A stretch of DNA of 64,000 nt from CAVQBP01 sp963782475. Lineage in GTDB: Bacteria; Bacteroidota; Ignavibacteria; Ignavibacteriales; Ignavibacteriaceae. Location of the stretch: assembly GCA_963782475.1 (NCBI GenBank), contig CAWAJW010000012.1, positions 868,001 to 932,000 on the forward strand, in the 5' to 3' direction. The translations under genes and the position numbers were made by a program. Below, piece by piece: positions 50,021-60,005 of this stretch; position 1 is the first letter of the stretch, and each line of letters begins with the position of its first letter. A model generated the notes under the pieces. It was not told where the DNA came from. It saw nothing but the letters and a program-made list of their open reading frames with translations, and searched no databases.

Positions 50021-52231
50021 TTATTCTTCCCAATTCTTTCCCCAGCTTTTTGATGGTTTGGGCCCCATTTTAATTTTTATAACAGCACCATCTTTAATAT
50101 CATCTTGAGTAAACCAGGATTTGTCCCATTCTTTTCCGTTTATTGAACATGATTGGATATAAATATTCTTCTTTGGCACATTTTCTCCTTTAATTACAAT
50201 TTGTTTATTGTTTTCAAGTGATATAATAATTTTATTGAACTTTGGACCATTGATATAATATAAATTTTGCCCTGCATTAGGAAAGAAGCCGATAGATGAA
50301 AAAATATACCATGAGCTCATTGCTCCGCTGTCATCATTACCTGGGTATCCTTTATCTGTGAATTTTTCATTCATCAATTTAGTTGTCCAGTGGCTTGTAA
50401 GATCTGGACGTCCGGCATAATGAAAAGCTTGAACAGATAGAAAAGCCGGCTCATTTCCATAATCAACTAATTGGTTTTCAAATCCGTAATTTAGTCTTCT
50501 TACAAATTTATCTTTGCCTCCCATTAGTTCAACGAGCTTCGGAAATTGGTGCGGTGCAAAATACGAGTAAGTCCATGAACTTGCTTCATAAAAATATTCT
50601 TTCCATGAGCCCCAGTTCTTTTCAGGATCAATGTTAACGAATTTTCCATCTATTGTTTTTGGAACAATAAATCCGGTAAACCCATCGCTTTGCTGTTCCG
50701 GGTTCCAGAGTGCTATCCACTTCTTACTCCGTTCGAGATAATTTTTATAGTCGTCTGTTTTACCCAACCCCTCAGCAATTTCGGAAGCACAGTAATCATT
50801 ATATGCATATTCAAGAGTTTGAGAGCAGGACATTGTGTCTGCCGGAATCCAGCCTCTGCTTTTATACTGTGCTGTTGCCGAATCAATATCATTATTTTTT
50901 TTCATTCCTTGGAATCCTAATCTCTCAAAATCGGCATCATGCTTTACTACTTTGTATGCATCTTCCCAATTAATACCTGTTAGCCCTTTTACATATGCAT
51001 CTGCTATAACATTATCAACATTATTACCTCCTTGTTCGGCAAACATATCGATACCTGCGATAAACGCATCTTTTGTTTGTTTATTTATTCGTAACCTTTC
51101 TATAAATGAATTAATATTATCGCGAACAACCTGGGGTTTAATTATCAGCCATAAAGGAAACGCAGTCCGCCAAGTATCCCATACTGCATATTCATCATCC
51201 CATATAGTTGCACTGTCGGGATAACCAATTAAGTCATTAGTTCTATCTCGGGGCATCAGCATTGCATGATACATTGCCGTATAAAAGAGAGTTTTATCAT
51301 AATCATTAGCACCTTCTATTTTTATCTTACTAAGATTTTCATCCCATTTATTAATTGCAGAATTTTTTACAGCATCAAAATCCCAGTTATTTATTTCTTT
51401 ATTCAGCCAATACTCTGCCTGTTTAATGCTTTTTAAGGAAACTCCGATTTTCATATAAATAACTTCATTTTGCCCGGTTGAGTAATTTAGATATGCACCG
51501 ATGCGATCATTTTTATTAATCAATTTGGAATGAAAGCTGTTCTTTGAAATATCTTTATTATGCCAGGTTCCGAATGCTTTCGGAACCTTACTAAATTCTG
51601 CACAGAAAAAAACATAATAATCTCCATCACCAAAACCACCGGAATATTTTCCATAACCGGTTATTTTATTTCTTCCGGAGCTGTCTATGAATACCTCTCC
51701 ATCAGAAAAACTACCGCCAATGTAAGCTGCTATATCCATAGGGATGTTATGTGTTGCATCGATAATAATATTTGCACTATCTGTTTTTGGGAATGTAAAT
51801 TTATAGATTGCGGAATGTTCCGCGGGTGTTAGTTCTATCTTAATATTATACCGGGTTAGATTAACTGAATAGTAATATGCTTTTGCAATTTCTTGGGATT
51901 TTGGAGAGTCGTGTCCGGTTTCTTCCGTGGATAATCCTATTTGCGGCGAAACTAGAATCTGTCCGTATTTGCCCCAGCCTGTCCCGCTAACATGCAGCTG
52001 TCCGAAACCTCGAATTGGCTGCTCAGGTGAATAACCATCGTGGTCGCCTCCAGGTGTTTGCGGGCTTGGATTTATTGAGCTAAAAGGAAGCTGCGGCCCG
52101 ATGACACAGTTGCTTACTTTATCAAGCACTCCAATGAAAGGATTAACATAATCAACAAGATTGTCAGTTGTTTGAGCATAAATGGTTAATGAGATAAAAA
52201 ATATTATACAAGAAATCGCTGTTTGTTTCAT
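50021..52231 (-). CDS. GH92 alpha-mannosidase-type enzyme
   Basis: A 736-residue exported protein with a signal peptide (MKQTAISCIIFFISLTIYAQ). GH92 markers are VDYVNPFIGV, PGGDHDGYSPEQPIRGFGQLH, HVSGTGWGKYGQ, ATIWDDEYAVWDTWRTAFPLW, and the C-terminal GYPGNDDSGAMSSWYIFSSIG with acidic catalytic residues. The family uses calcium to hydrolyse alpha-mannosides. It is divergent from the second GH31 gene. Its substrate is alpha-linked, so it is probably for N-glycan or alpha-mannan, not beta-mannan. Confidence 0.92.
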   Translation of the reverse strand: MKQTAISCIIFFISLTIYAQTTDNLVDYVNPFIGVLDKVSNCVIGPQLPFSSINPSPQTPGGDHDGYSPEQPIRGFGQLHVSGTGWGKYGQILVSPQIGLSTEETGHDSPKSQEIAKAYYYSVNLTRYNIKIELTPAEHSAIYKFTFPKTDSANIIIDATHNIPMDIAAYIGGSFSDGEVFIDSSGRNKITGYGKYSGGFGDGDYYVFFCAEFSKVPKAFGTWHNKDISKNSFHSKLINKNDRIGAYLNYSTGQNEVIYMKIGVSLKSIKQAEYWLNKEINNWDFDAVKNSAINKWDENLSKIKIEGANDYDKTLFYTAMYHAMLMPRDRTNDLIGYPDSATIWDDEYAVWDTWRTAFPLWLIIKPQVVRDNINSFIERLRINKQTKDAFIAGIDMFAEQGGNNVDNVIADAYVKGLTGINWEDAYKVVKHDADFERLGFQGMKKNNDIDSATAQYKSRGWIPADTMSCSQTLEYAYNDYCASEIAEGLGKTDDYKNYLERSKKWIALWNPEQQSDGFTGFIVPKTIDGKFVNIDPEKNWGSWKEYFYEASSWTYSYFAPHQFPKLVELMGGKDKFVRRLNYGFENQLVDYGNEPAFLSVQAFHYAGRPDLTSHWTTKLMNEKFTDKGYPGNDDSGAMSSWYIFSSIGFFPNAGQNLYYINGPKFNKIIISLENNKQIVIKGENVPKKNIYIQSCSINGKEWDKSWFTQDDIKDGAVIKIKMGPKPSKSWGKNWEE

Positions 52232-52745
52232 ACAAAGGATTAATTTTAATAAAGGAAATAAGTTCTCATCTGAATAAAATAGAGAGATTGAAAATGATAA
52301 ACAATATAGTTGAAAACCAGGGCCACTGGCTTAAAGATATTAAAAGTAATATTTTTAAAAGGTCTCAGACAGATAGTTTTTAAATCTCAGACACATTTCA
52401 ATCCTCCCTTACTTTAATAATAATGAAGGAAATTTGTTTTTCAGAGGGGTTGAATTAAAAACTATTAAAAGCTTTTCAATTCAAAATAATTGAATGTTAA
52501 TAGTGTCTTAAAAAATATTTTTTGTACTTTTATACCATATTATTTAGGAGAATATAAAGATTCAGGTGAAGTCGAATTCACACAGCCGGCAATACATAGA
52601 GAAGTGACTTGGTTAAAAACGGGACTCGGTTGTGGCTGGGTTTATGTTTTCGATGATGTTTCGAAAAATTGTTCAATCCCATAGAAAATTTTTTTATTAT
52701 TAAACTAAAAAATTAATTGAAATTAAATCTGGGAATTATTTATAT
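52232..52745. promoter_or_regulatory. Divergent intergenic region GH92/GH31 with a direct repeat
   Basis: About 514 bases. It contains TCTCAGACA twice (52363-52371 and 52385-52393), 22 bases apart, about 130-160 bases upstream of GH92. A 64-codon frame at 52490-52684 (TTG start) ends VYVFDDVSKNCSIP, with no ribosome site or recognised family, so I do not call it a gene. The region should contain the promoters of both genes. Confidence 0.5.
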
Positions 52746-55367
52746 ATGAAAACATTTCTTACCATTATTCTTTCACTAATTTTTTTAATCCATAATTCAT
52801 TTGCTCAACGTTATATAGGAGAAGCTGACTCAGGAGCAATAGTAGTTGAAGGAAATGCACGCTTTGAAATTCTTACTCCTCATATAATAAGAATGGAGTG
52901 GAGCGAGGATGGCAAGTTTGAAGATCATGCTTCATTAACTTTTACAAACAGAAAATTAACTGTTCCGGAATTTCAAAAAACCAGGAACACCGATGAATTA
53001 GTAATTAAGAGTGATGTATTTGAATTGCACTACAAATTAAATAGTGGAAAGTTTAACAAGACCAATCTTAAAATAATATTTAATGCTGATGGTAACCGCA
53101 AAACTTGGGTGCCGGGAGAAGTAAACACGGGCAATCTTCTCGGCACTTATCGAACACTGGATGGCATTAATGGTGCAACCGATCTTGAGCCTGGTTTATT
53201 ATCCCGCGATGGATGGACTTTAATCGATGACAGCAAACGACCCCTTTTCGATAACAGCAATTGGCAGTGGGTAATGCCTCGTCCCGAAAAGGATGAACAG
53301 GATTTTTATCTTTTCATCTACGGAAATCAGTATAAAACAATTTTAAAGGAATTCAGTTTAGTCGCAGGAAAAATTCCTCTTCCTCCCAAATTTGCATTTG
53401 GTTATTGGTGGAGCCGTTACTGGAAATATACTGACCAGGACTTTAAAGAATTAGTAAATGAATTTAAAATACATGATGTTCCGTTGGATGTTCTTGTTAT
53501 TGATATGGACTGGCATATTGTAAATAAACCGGAATGGTTTAAAGATGGACAAAGGTTAAATGATCAAGCCGGCCAGTCTTACGGATGGACCGGATTTACA
53601 TGGAATAAAGCTGTTTTCCCAAATCCCCAAAAATTTCTTGCGTTTACTGATCAAAGGAATCTTAAAACATGTTTGAATTTACATCCGGCATCCGGTATTC
53701 AGCCGCATGAAGAAATTTATCCTGAATTTGCAAAAGCAATGGGACAGGATCCTTCAAAAAAGAAATATATTCCTTTTGATATAACAAACAAAAAATTTGC
53801 CGAGAATTATTTTAATCTGATTCTCCATCCTATAGAAAACGAAGGGATAGATTTCTGGTGGCTTGATTGGCAGCAATGGAGCACAACAAAAATTGAAGGA
53901 GTTAATCCGACTTTTTACCTTAATTATGTACATTTTTCTGATATGGAACGCGAAGGTACAAAACGTCCTTTGCTTTATCACAGGTGGGGAGGCTTGGGGA
54001 ATCATCGATATCAAATCGGTTTCTCAGGCGATACTCATATTACCTGGCAGTCATTGGATTTTCAGCCTTTCTTTACTGCAACTGCATCTAATGTATGTTA
54101 TGGATATTGGAGTCATGATATTGGGGGTCATTATGGAGGTGATAAAAAAAATCCTGAACTATATACAAGATGGATTGAATGGGGCGCATTCAGTCCGATA
54201 TTAAGAACTCACTCTACAAAAGACAGTGATATTGAACGTAGGATCTGGGCATATAAGCCTGAATATTTTAATATTATGCGGAATTCAATAAAGCTGCGGT
54301 ATTCTTTGATTCCATATATTTACACTGAAGCACGGTTAGCATTTGATTCGGGAATTTCAATTCTTCGCCCGATGTATTACGATTATCCGTCCGAAGAAAT
54401 TGCGTATAATCTGAAACATCAATATATGTTCGGGGAGGATTTTATTGTTGCACCTGTAACCCACCCTATTGGCAAAGATAGTTCCGGAACAGACAGTTTA
54501 TTTACAACTCAAAAAATCTGGCTTCCTAAAGGAGATTGGATTGAATGGTTCAGCGGAACATTATTAAAGGGAAATCAAATTTATGAGAGACCTGTTTGCC
54601 TGGAAGATATTCCTGTATATGTGAAGGCCGGTGCAATTATACCGATGCAGAAAGATGTTAATAATACTGCTGATAATAATGGTGATTTATTAATTTTAAA
54701 TATTTTCCCAGGTGAAAAAGGAAATCAAAAGATATACGATGATGAAGGAAACAACGATAATTACAAAAGCGGTAAATATACTTTTACAAATATAAGCTTT
54801 CAAAAAAATGGTGATGGTGAAATTTCTGTTGTAATATCTCCGATAGAAGGAAAGTTTAAAAATATGCCCTTGCAAAGAAAATATGAATTGAGGTTTCCGA
54901 TTTCATTTCCTCCCGAAGATATTAAAATTAACGGAGTTTCCTGTTCTCAAAAAGAAGATGAAAGTGATAATACATGGAATTATGACGGAAAAACATTTAC
55001 ATCATTTATTTATACTAAAACATTTTCAGTAGATGAGGAGGTGAAGATCAATGTAAAATTTATGTCCCGAGATTTAAATGCTTTGTCTTCGGTGAGGAAA
55101 CAATTTAATAGTTTAATGAAGCTTGCCAGGTTTGTAAATAGCGGGGATTATTGGAAAAAAGGATGGGATGAGGGAAAATCTAATTCAGATAATATAAATG
55201 TTTTTGCTCAGACCGGCAATAGAATTTCTATGGAACCGGAATCAATAAAAAATGAATTAGATAGTTTTAAAAAAGGATTACCGAAGCTGATAAAGGAAGT
55301 GGAAAATCAGGTAGATAATCTTCCGGCTTTAACTCCTTACCTGGAATTAATAAAATCATCCTTATAA
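52746..55367 (+). CDS. GH31 glycosidase
   Basis: An 873-residue exported protein (signal peptide MKTFLTIILSLIFLIHNSFAQ). The GH31 barrel carries FAFGYWWSRYWKYT, DVLVIDMDWH, the likely nucleophile Asp374 in FWWLDWQQW, and the acid/base Asp429 in IGFSGDTHITW. The C-terminal beta domains (IWLPKGDWIEWFSG, YVKAGAIIPMQ) follow, then a helical extension of about 100 residues (from about 770) not typical of the family. The WLDWQQ subgroup differs from the alpha-xylosidase-like GH31 at 21426-24225; alpha-glucosidase is the default guess, and alpha-galactosidase or other specificities are possible. Confidence 0.88.
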   Translation: MKTFLTIILSLIFLIHNSFAQRYIGEADSGAIVVEGNARFEILTPHIIRMEWSEDGKFEDHASLTFTNRKLTVPEFQKTRNTDELVIKSDVFELHYKLNSGKFNKTNLKIIFNADGNRKTWVPGEVNTGNLLGTYRTLDGINGATDLEPGLLSRDGWTLIDDSKRPLFDNSNWQWVMPRPEKDEQDFYLFIYGNQYKTILKEFSLVAGKIPLPPKFAFGYWWSRYWKYTDQDFKELVNEFKIHDVPLDVLVIDMDWHIVNKPEWFKDGQRLNDQAGQSYGWTGFTWNKAVFPNPQKFLAFTDQRNLKTCLNLHPASGIQPHEEIYPEFAKAMGQDPSKKKYIPFDITNKKFAENYFNLILHPIENEGIDFWWLDWQQWSTTKIEGVNPTFYLNYVHFSDMEREGTKRPLLYHRWGGLGNHRYQIGFSGDTHITWQSLDFQPFFTATASNVCYGYWSHDIGGHYGGDKKNPELYTRWIEWGAFSPILRTHSTKDSDIERRIWAYKPEYFNIMRNSIKLRYSLIPYIYTEARLAFDSGISILRPMYYDYPSEEIAYNLKHQYMFGEDFIVAPVTHPIGKDSSGTDSLFTTQKIWLPKGDWIEWFSGTLLKGNQIYERPVCLEDIPVYVKAGAIIPMQKDVNNTADNNGDLLILNIFPGEKGNQKIYDDEGNNDNYKSGKYTFTNISFQKNGDGEISVVISPIEGKFKNMPLQRKYELRFPISFPPEDIKINGVSCSQKEDESDNTWNYDGKTFTSFIYTKTFSVDEEVKINVKFMSRDLNALSSVRKQFNSLMKLARFVNSGDYWKKGWDEGKSNSDNINVFAQTGNRISMEPESIKNELDSFKKGLPKLIKEVENQVDNLPALTPYLELIKSSL

Positions 55368-55474
55368 TCCTAATTATTAATTAATTGGATTTTTACCTGT
55401 ATGATGATTAATAAATTTTTTTATATTTTAAATATAGAATCGTTTTTAACTAAGTTTTAATTTAGGGAGAAATT

Positions 55475-56911
55475 ATGGGTGAAGGGATTTCCAGGAGAGA
55501 GTTTATTTTTAAAGGAACTACAGTTTTAACAGCTCTGCCATTAATTAATTTATTAGGCAGTTCATTGTTTGAACAGGGAGATGAACTTCCCAATATTATT
55601 TTGATTTATGCTGACGACCAGGGATACGCAGATGTCGGCGTATTTGGTGCAAAAGGATTTGAAACTCCAAATCTTGATAAGCTGGCAGATAATGGAATTC
55701 AGTTTAAAGATTATTATAGTGCGGCTCCTACCTGTACACCTTCCCGTGCTTCTTTATTAACCGGCTGTTACCCTGTTCGTGTAGGACTTCCTTTTGTTGT
55801 TGGTCCTAAAGGTCCTGATTGGACTAAAGGGAAAGAGAACATAGGTCTGGATCCAAAAGAAACTTCAATAGCTGACTTATTGAAACAAAAAAACTATGCA
55901 ACATGCTGTATAGGGAAATGGCACCTGGGTGATAAAGAAGAATTTCTGCCGCCGCACCAGGGATTCGACTATTATTTCGGTTTGCCCTATAGTCATGATA
56001 TGAATAAAGATAATGATCCTAGATATCCGGATCTCCCTTTAATTGAGAATTTAAAAGTAATCGAGCTTAATCCCGATCTTAGTCAGCTTACAAAAAGATA
56101 TACCGAAAAAACTCTATGGTTTATTGATAAGAATAAGGATCATCCTTTCTTTATCTATCTTGCTCATAACTTACCGCATGTTCCCCTTTTTGTCTCGGAT
56201 AAATTTAAAGGGAAATCTAAACGCGGGTTGTATGGAGATGTGGTTGAGGAAATTGATTGGTCGGTAGGTGAAATAATTAAAAAGCTTAAAGAAGATAATA
56301 TCTATGAAAATACAATTTTAATTTTTACTTCCGATAATGGCCCCTGGCTTATTTATGGAAATCATGCGGGTTCTGCAGGTATACTGCGTGAAGGCAAATT
56401 TACAACTTTTGAAGGAGGGCAGAGAGAACCATGTATTATCAGCTGGCCTAAAAAAATTCCCAAAGGAATTATATCCGATGAAGTATTTTCATCAATAGAT
56501 TTTCTTCCGACATTTGCAGCAGTTACCGGATCAAAACTACCGGATAAAAAAATAGATGGTAAAAATGCTTTGCCCCTCTGGTTAAATGAACCGGGAGCAA
56601 AAGATCCGCATGAAGCTCTTTACTTTTATGCCGAATCTGATTTGCAGGCAGTAAGATGGAAAAATTGGAAGCTCCATTTCCCCCATGAGTATAATTCCGT
56701 TAAAATTCCCGGCAAAGATGGAAAGCAGGGGATAGGTATTGAAGAAAAGATAGGACTTTCATTGTTTGATCTATCAAATGATCCTGAAGAAAAATTTAAC
56801 CTTGCGGATAAGCATCCCGAAATCGTAAGAAAGATATCGGAGATGGGAAAAGCTTTTGATAGAGAGTTAAAAAAAGATGCAAGACCTTGCGGTAGGGTTG
56901 ATGAGAAATAG
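55475..56911 (+). CDS. Sulfatase with twin-arginine leader
   Basis: A 478-residue type I sulfatase. The leader contains SRREFIFKG, which fits the twin-arginine (Tat) motif, followed by a hydrophobic stretch. The metal-site start is NIILIYADDQGYADV, the modified Cys (about 87) is in APTCTPSRASLLTGCYP, and GKWHLGD and TSDNGPW follow. A Tat route means export after folding. If the anaerobic maturase at 60006 acts in the cytoplasm, the enzyme would be activated before export. The SD AGGGAGA lies just upstream of the ATG. Confidence 0.9.
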   Translation: MGEGISRREFIFKGTTVLTALPLINLLGSSLFEQGDELPNIILIYADDQGYADVGVFGAKGFETPNLDKLADNGIQFKDYYSAAPTCTPSRASLLTGCYPVRVGLPFVVGPKGPDWTKGKENIGLDPKETSIADLLKQKNYATCCIGKWHLGDKEEFLPPHQGFDYYFGLPYSHDMNKDNDPRYPDLPLIENLKVIELNPDLSQLTKRYTEKTLWFIDKNKDHPFFIYLAHNLPHVPLFVSDKFKGKSKRGLYGDVVEEIDWSVGEIIKKLKEDNIYENTILIFTSDNGPWLIYGNHAGSAGILREGKFTTFEGGQREPCIISWPKKIPKGIISDEVFSSIDFLPTFAAVTGSKLPDKKIDGKNALPLWLNEPGAKDPHEALYFYAESDLQAVRWKNWKLHFPHEYNSVKIPGKDGKQGIGIEEKIGLSLFDLSNDPEEKFNLADKHPEIVRKISEMGKAFDRELKKDARPCGRVDEK

Positions 56912-57029
56912 TTGTATATGCTGATAAAAATTTCGGAAATATAGAATCTTGGAATAATTGAAGGATGATAACACAAATAAATTATAATTTAAACATTTCG
57001 GAAATAATTTTCGCAGAACATTAAATTTA

Positions 57030-58646
57030 ATGCAGTATAAAATACCTTTTATTCTTCTAGTAATACTTATGTATTCAGCAGATATTCAAGCTGAAAAATT
57101 ATTTGAGAAATATTCGCAGGATGCGGTTTATAAATGCCGTAAATGGGATGTTATAGATGTTTCATTTAAGGAAAAAACAAATATAGAAAAACCTTTTGAT
57201 CTGGTTTTCGGTGTAACTGCATTATCGCCAAATGGAAACAAAAAAGAAATTCCCGGTTTTTATAATGGAGGCGATCAGTATCTTCTTAGAATTAATCCAG
57301 ATGAAGCCGGTGAGTGGAGCTTTTTAACTTATTCTGATAATAAAGATCTTTCCGGTTTACAATTCAAAATTATCGTAACAGAAAACTCCGATACATCTCA
57401 GCATGGAATGATTGTCATATCCTCTGCTCATCCTGGAAAATTTGAATATGCTGATGGAAAACCATATTTCCTGCAGGCTTACGAGATGGATTGGTTATTT
57501 GCGCTTGATGCTGATAATTCTAATGATATTCCTAAGACAAAAATGCTTATTGATACAATATCTGAATATCGTTTTAATCAAATTATAATGAATGTATATG
57601 CATATGATGTAGATTGGAAAAAAGATCCTTCACTAAAAAAAGAATATGACTATGGTTCCCCGGATGTTTTTCCTTTTGGAGGTACAAATTTAAAGCCGGA
57701 TTTTTCAACTTTGAATAGCGATTATTTCCTGAAATTAGACAGGGTAATTGAATACCTTCAAAGTAAAAATATAATTGCACATCTGATGATATATGTATGG
57801 AATAAAAATGTAAACTGGCCGCCAATGTATTCCGGGGCTGATGACAGGTATTTTGAATATGTAATTAAACGGTATGAAGGCTATCCAAATATAATTTGGG
57901 ATATATCAAAAGAAGCGCTTTCATACGGCCGCTGCGATATGAATTATGTAAATGATAGAATTCAGCGTATACGAAAACTTGATGCATATAAAAGATTATT
58001 AACTGTTCATGATTTCAGCTATTGTGAAAGGTATCCTGATAAAGTCGATTTTATCTCGATTCAATATTGGGGTACAGACTTATATGAAAGAATGTTTTCA
58101 ATTGAAGAACTGCAAAAAGATAAACCTGTCTTTAATATTGAGCATGGCGGCTATGAAAGAGGACTTTATAAAGTATTTACTGGCGATTATACTGATCCGG
58201 TTTCCTGTTTATGGAGAAACTATCTTTGCGCATTTGCGGGAGTATATTCTACTTACTACTGGCAGAATACTTCATGGAATGTAATTATCCCTGATCCTAT
58301 GACATTACCGGAGGATGAAAGACCCCATTTTGATTATTACAAATATTTTGTCAGTTTTTTATCGGAACATCATTTTGAAAGTCTTCAGCCCCGCAAAGGT
58401 TTATCATCTTCCGGATGGTGCCTTGAAGATAAATCAAATAAGACTATTTTGATTTTAATACCAAGAAATAATTCCGGTATAAGTATTACATTAAATGAAT
58501 ATGCAGGTAAGAATGCCTCGATGAAATTGTTTAATCCTTCGAATGGCAGGTATACCGAATTGCCTGATATTAAAATTAGTTCATGGTTTCATATGGATTT
58601 ACCGGAGAAGAAATCTTTCGAGGTTCTCATAATTAAAGTTTATTAA
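57030..58646 (+). CDS. DUF5060/DUF4038-type putative glycoside hydrolase
   Basis: A 538-residue exported protein (short leader MQYKIPFILLVILMYSADIQA). A beta-sandwich of DUF5060 type comes first (about 25-125; YNGGDQYLLRINPDEAGEWSF), then a TIM barrel of DUF4038 type (GKFEYADGKPYFLQAYEMDW, NIIWDISKEALSYG, PVFNIEHGGYERG) with Glu residues in the expected catalytic strands, and a C-terminal beta domain. Related proteins are apiosidases or other exo-acting glycosidases. Substrate is unknown. Confidence 0.75.
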   Translation: MQYKIPFILLVILMYSADIQAEKLFEKYSQDAVYKCRKWDVIDVSFKEKTNIEKPFDLVFGVTALSPNGNKKEIPGFYNGGDQYLLRINPDEAGEWSFLTYSDNKDLSGLQFKIIVTENSDTSQHGMIVISSAHPGKFEYADGKPYFLQAYEMDWLFALDADNSNDIPKTKMLIDTISEYRFNQIIMNVYAYDVDWKKDPSLKKEYDYGSPDVFPFGGTNLKPDFSTLNSDYFLKLDRVIEYLQSKNIIAHLMIYVWNKNVNWPPMYSGADDRYFEYVIKRYEGYPNIIWDISKEALSYGRCDMNYVNDRIQRIRKLDAYKRLLTVHDFSYCERYPDKVDFISIQYWGTDLYERMFSIEELQKDKPVFNIEHGGYERGLYKVFTGDYTDPVSCLWRNYLCAFAGVYSTYYWQNTSWNVIIPDPMTLPEDERPHFDYYKYFVSFLSEHHFESLQPRKGLSSSGWCLEDKSNKTILILIPRNNSGISITLNEYAGKNASMKLFNPSNGRYTELPDIKISSWFHMDLPEKKSFEVLIIKVY

Positions 58647-58666
58647 TTATTCTAAATAAAAGTTCC

Positions 58667-59881
58667 ATGAAAAAATCAGCTTATTTTATGGTTATTATAT
58701 TTATTGTAGCCTTTCTTCTTTCACAAAATACTTTAGCTGGCGGTAATTTAGACAGCCTTGTAAACAATGCTGTTAAAGTTTCAGTAAATCATTTGGAGAA
58801 GAGCATTAAGGAAATCGGCAGTGATACTCTTTACCCGACATACGGTACAAAAGATTTAAAATGGCAGCTGAAAGGTTCCGGCGATTGGACAAGCGGATTT
58901 TATCCCGGCTGCCTCTGGTTTGCTTATGAATTAAGCAAAGAACCGCGTTTTGAAAAATGGGCGAAGGAATGGACAGCTCCAATTGAAAATGAAAAATATA
59001 ATCCCGATACTCATGATCTGGGATTTAGGTTTCTCTGTTCATTTGGAAATGGCTTACGTTTTGGAAAAGAAATAGATTATAACGGTTATAAGGATATTAT
59101 CCTTACTGCTGCAAAAACTCTTTCTAAAAGATATAATTCTAAAGTCGGCTGTCTCAGTTCAAATTGGGATAAGTTAAAAATAGAAAATTCATTCCCTGTT
59201 ATTATAGATATAATGATGAACCTTGAACTTTTATTTTGGGCATCGGAAAACGGGGGTCCGAAGTATTTTGCAGAATATGCAATTAATCATGCAGCAACAA
59301 CCGCTCGTGATTTTATACGCAGTGACGGGGGCACCTATCATATAGTCAGGTATAATAAAAATACTGGTGAAATAATTAATAAAGGTACTTTACAAGGTGC
59401 AGGAGATGAAACCACCTGGTCACGCGGACAGGCATGGGGAATATATGGATTTGTTGTAACTTACCGCTATACTAAAAATAAAAAATTTCTAAAAGCTGCC
59501 GAAAGGTTAGCCGATTATTTTATTAAGCATCTACCAAACGATCATGTTTCTCCATGGGATTTTCAATCGGATATAGATTACCGGGATGTTTCAGCTGCCA
59601 GTATTACAGCCAGTGCTTTATTTGAAATGGCTAAATATATTGAAGATGATTCTTTAAAAAATTATTATCTATCTCAGGCTGAGGCAATGTTGAGTTCACT
59701 CTGTAAGCCTCCCTATTTTACAGATGGAAAAAATACCAGCTGCATATTAGATCATTCAGTACAGTATCTCCCGATAAATAGCAATGTTGATGTTCCGGCT
59801 ATATTTGCCGATTATTATTTCCTTGAAGCAATTTACCGTTACAAAAATTTACACATACAGGCAAAAAATTCATTTCATTGA
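58667..59881 (+). CDS. GH88 unsaturated glucuronyl hydrolase
   Basis: A 404-residue exported protein with the (alpha/alpha)6 fold. The two catalytic Asp candidates are Asp117 in PDTHDLGFRFLCSFGNG and Asp181 in PVIIDIMMNLELLFWA. ETTWSRGQAWGIYGF is another GH88 landmark. It removes the unsaturated uronic acid that polysaccharide lyases leave on oligosaccharides. No lyase is seen in the window, so partners may lie beyond. It is 20 bases after the previous gene, so likely cotranscribed. Confidence 0.9.
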   Translation: MKKSAYFMVIIFIVAFLLSQNTLAGGNLDSLVNNAVKVSVNHLEKSIKEIGSDTLYPTYGTKDLKWQLKGSGDWTSGFYPGCLWFAYELSKEPRFEKWAKEWTAPIENEKYNPDTHDLGFRFLCSFGNGLRFGKEIDYNGYKDIILTAAKTLSKRYNSKVGCLSSNWDKLKIENSFPVIIDIMMNLELLFWASENGGPKYFAEYAINHAATTARDFIRSDGGTYHIVRYNKNTGEIINKGTLQGAGDETTWSRGQAWGIYGFVVTYRYTKNKKFLKAAERLADYFIKHLPNDHVSPWDFQSDIDYRDVSAASITASALFEMAKYIEDDSLKNYYLSQAEAMLSSLCKPPYFTDGKNTSCILDHSVQYLPINSNVDVPAIFADYYFLEAIYRYKNLHIQAKNSFH

Positions 59882-60005
59882 AATATTAAAAGTATTATCT
59901 TGTGGCGAGAAATATTATTTCTTGAAAGTTTTATTCGGGTTAATTAACTCTATAATATTATTATTATTTTTCTATATTCTTCTACTATAAGATCTTTCTG
60001 ATACT

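Noticed and set aside
50690..51224. Overlapping plus-strand frames inside GH92
   Set aside because: They are shadows of a complete, well-conserved minus-strand GH92 gene.
52490..52684. Small 64-codon frame between GH92 and the second GH31
   Set aside because: TTG start, no ribosome site, no family; it may be a remnant but cannot be supported.
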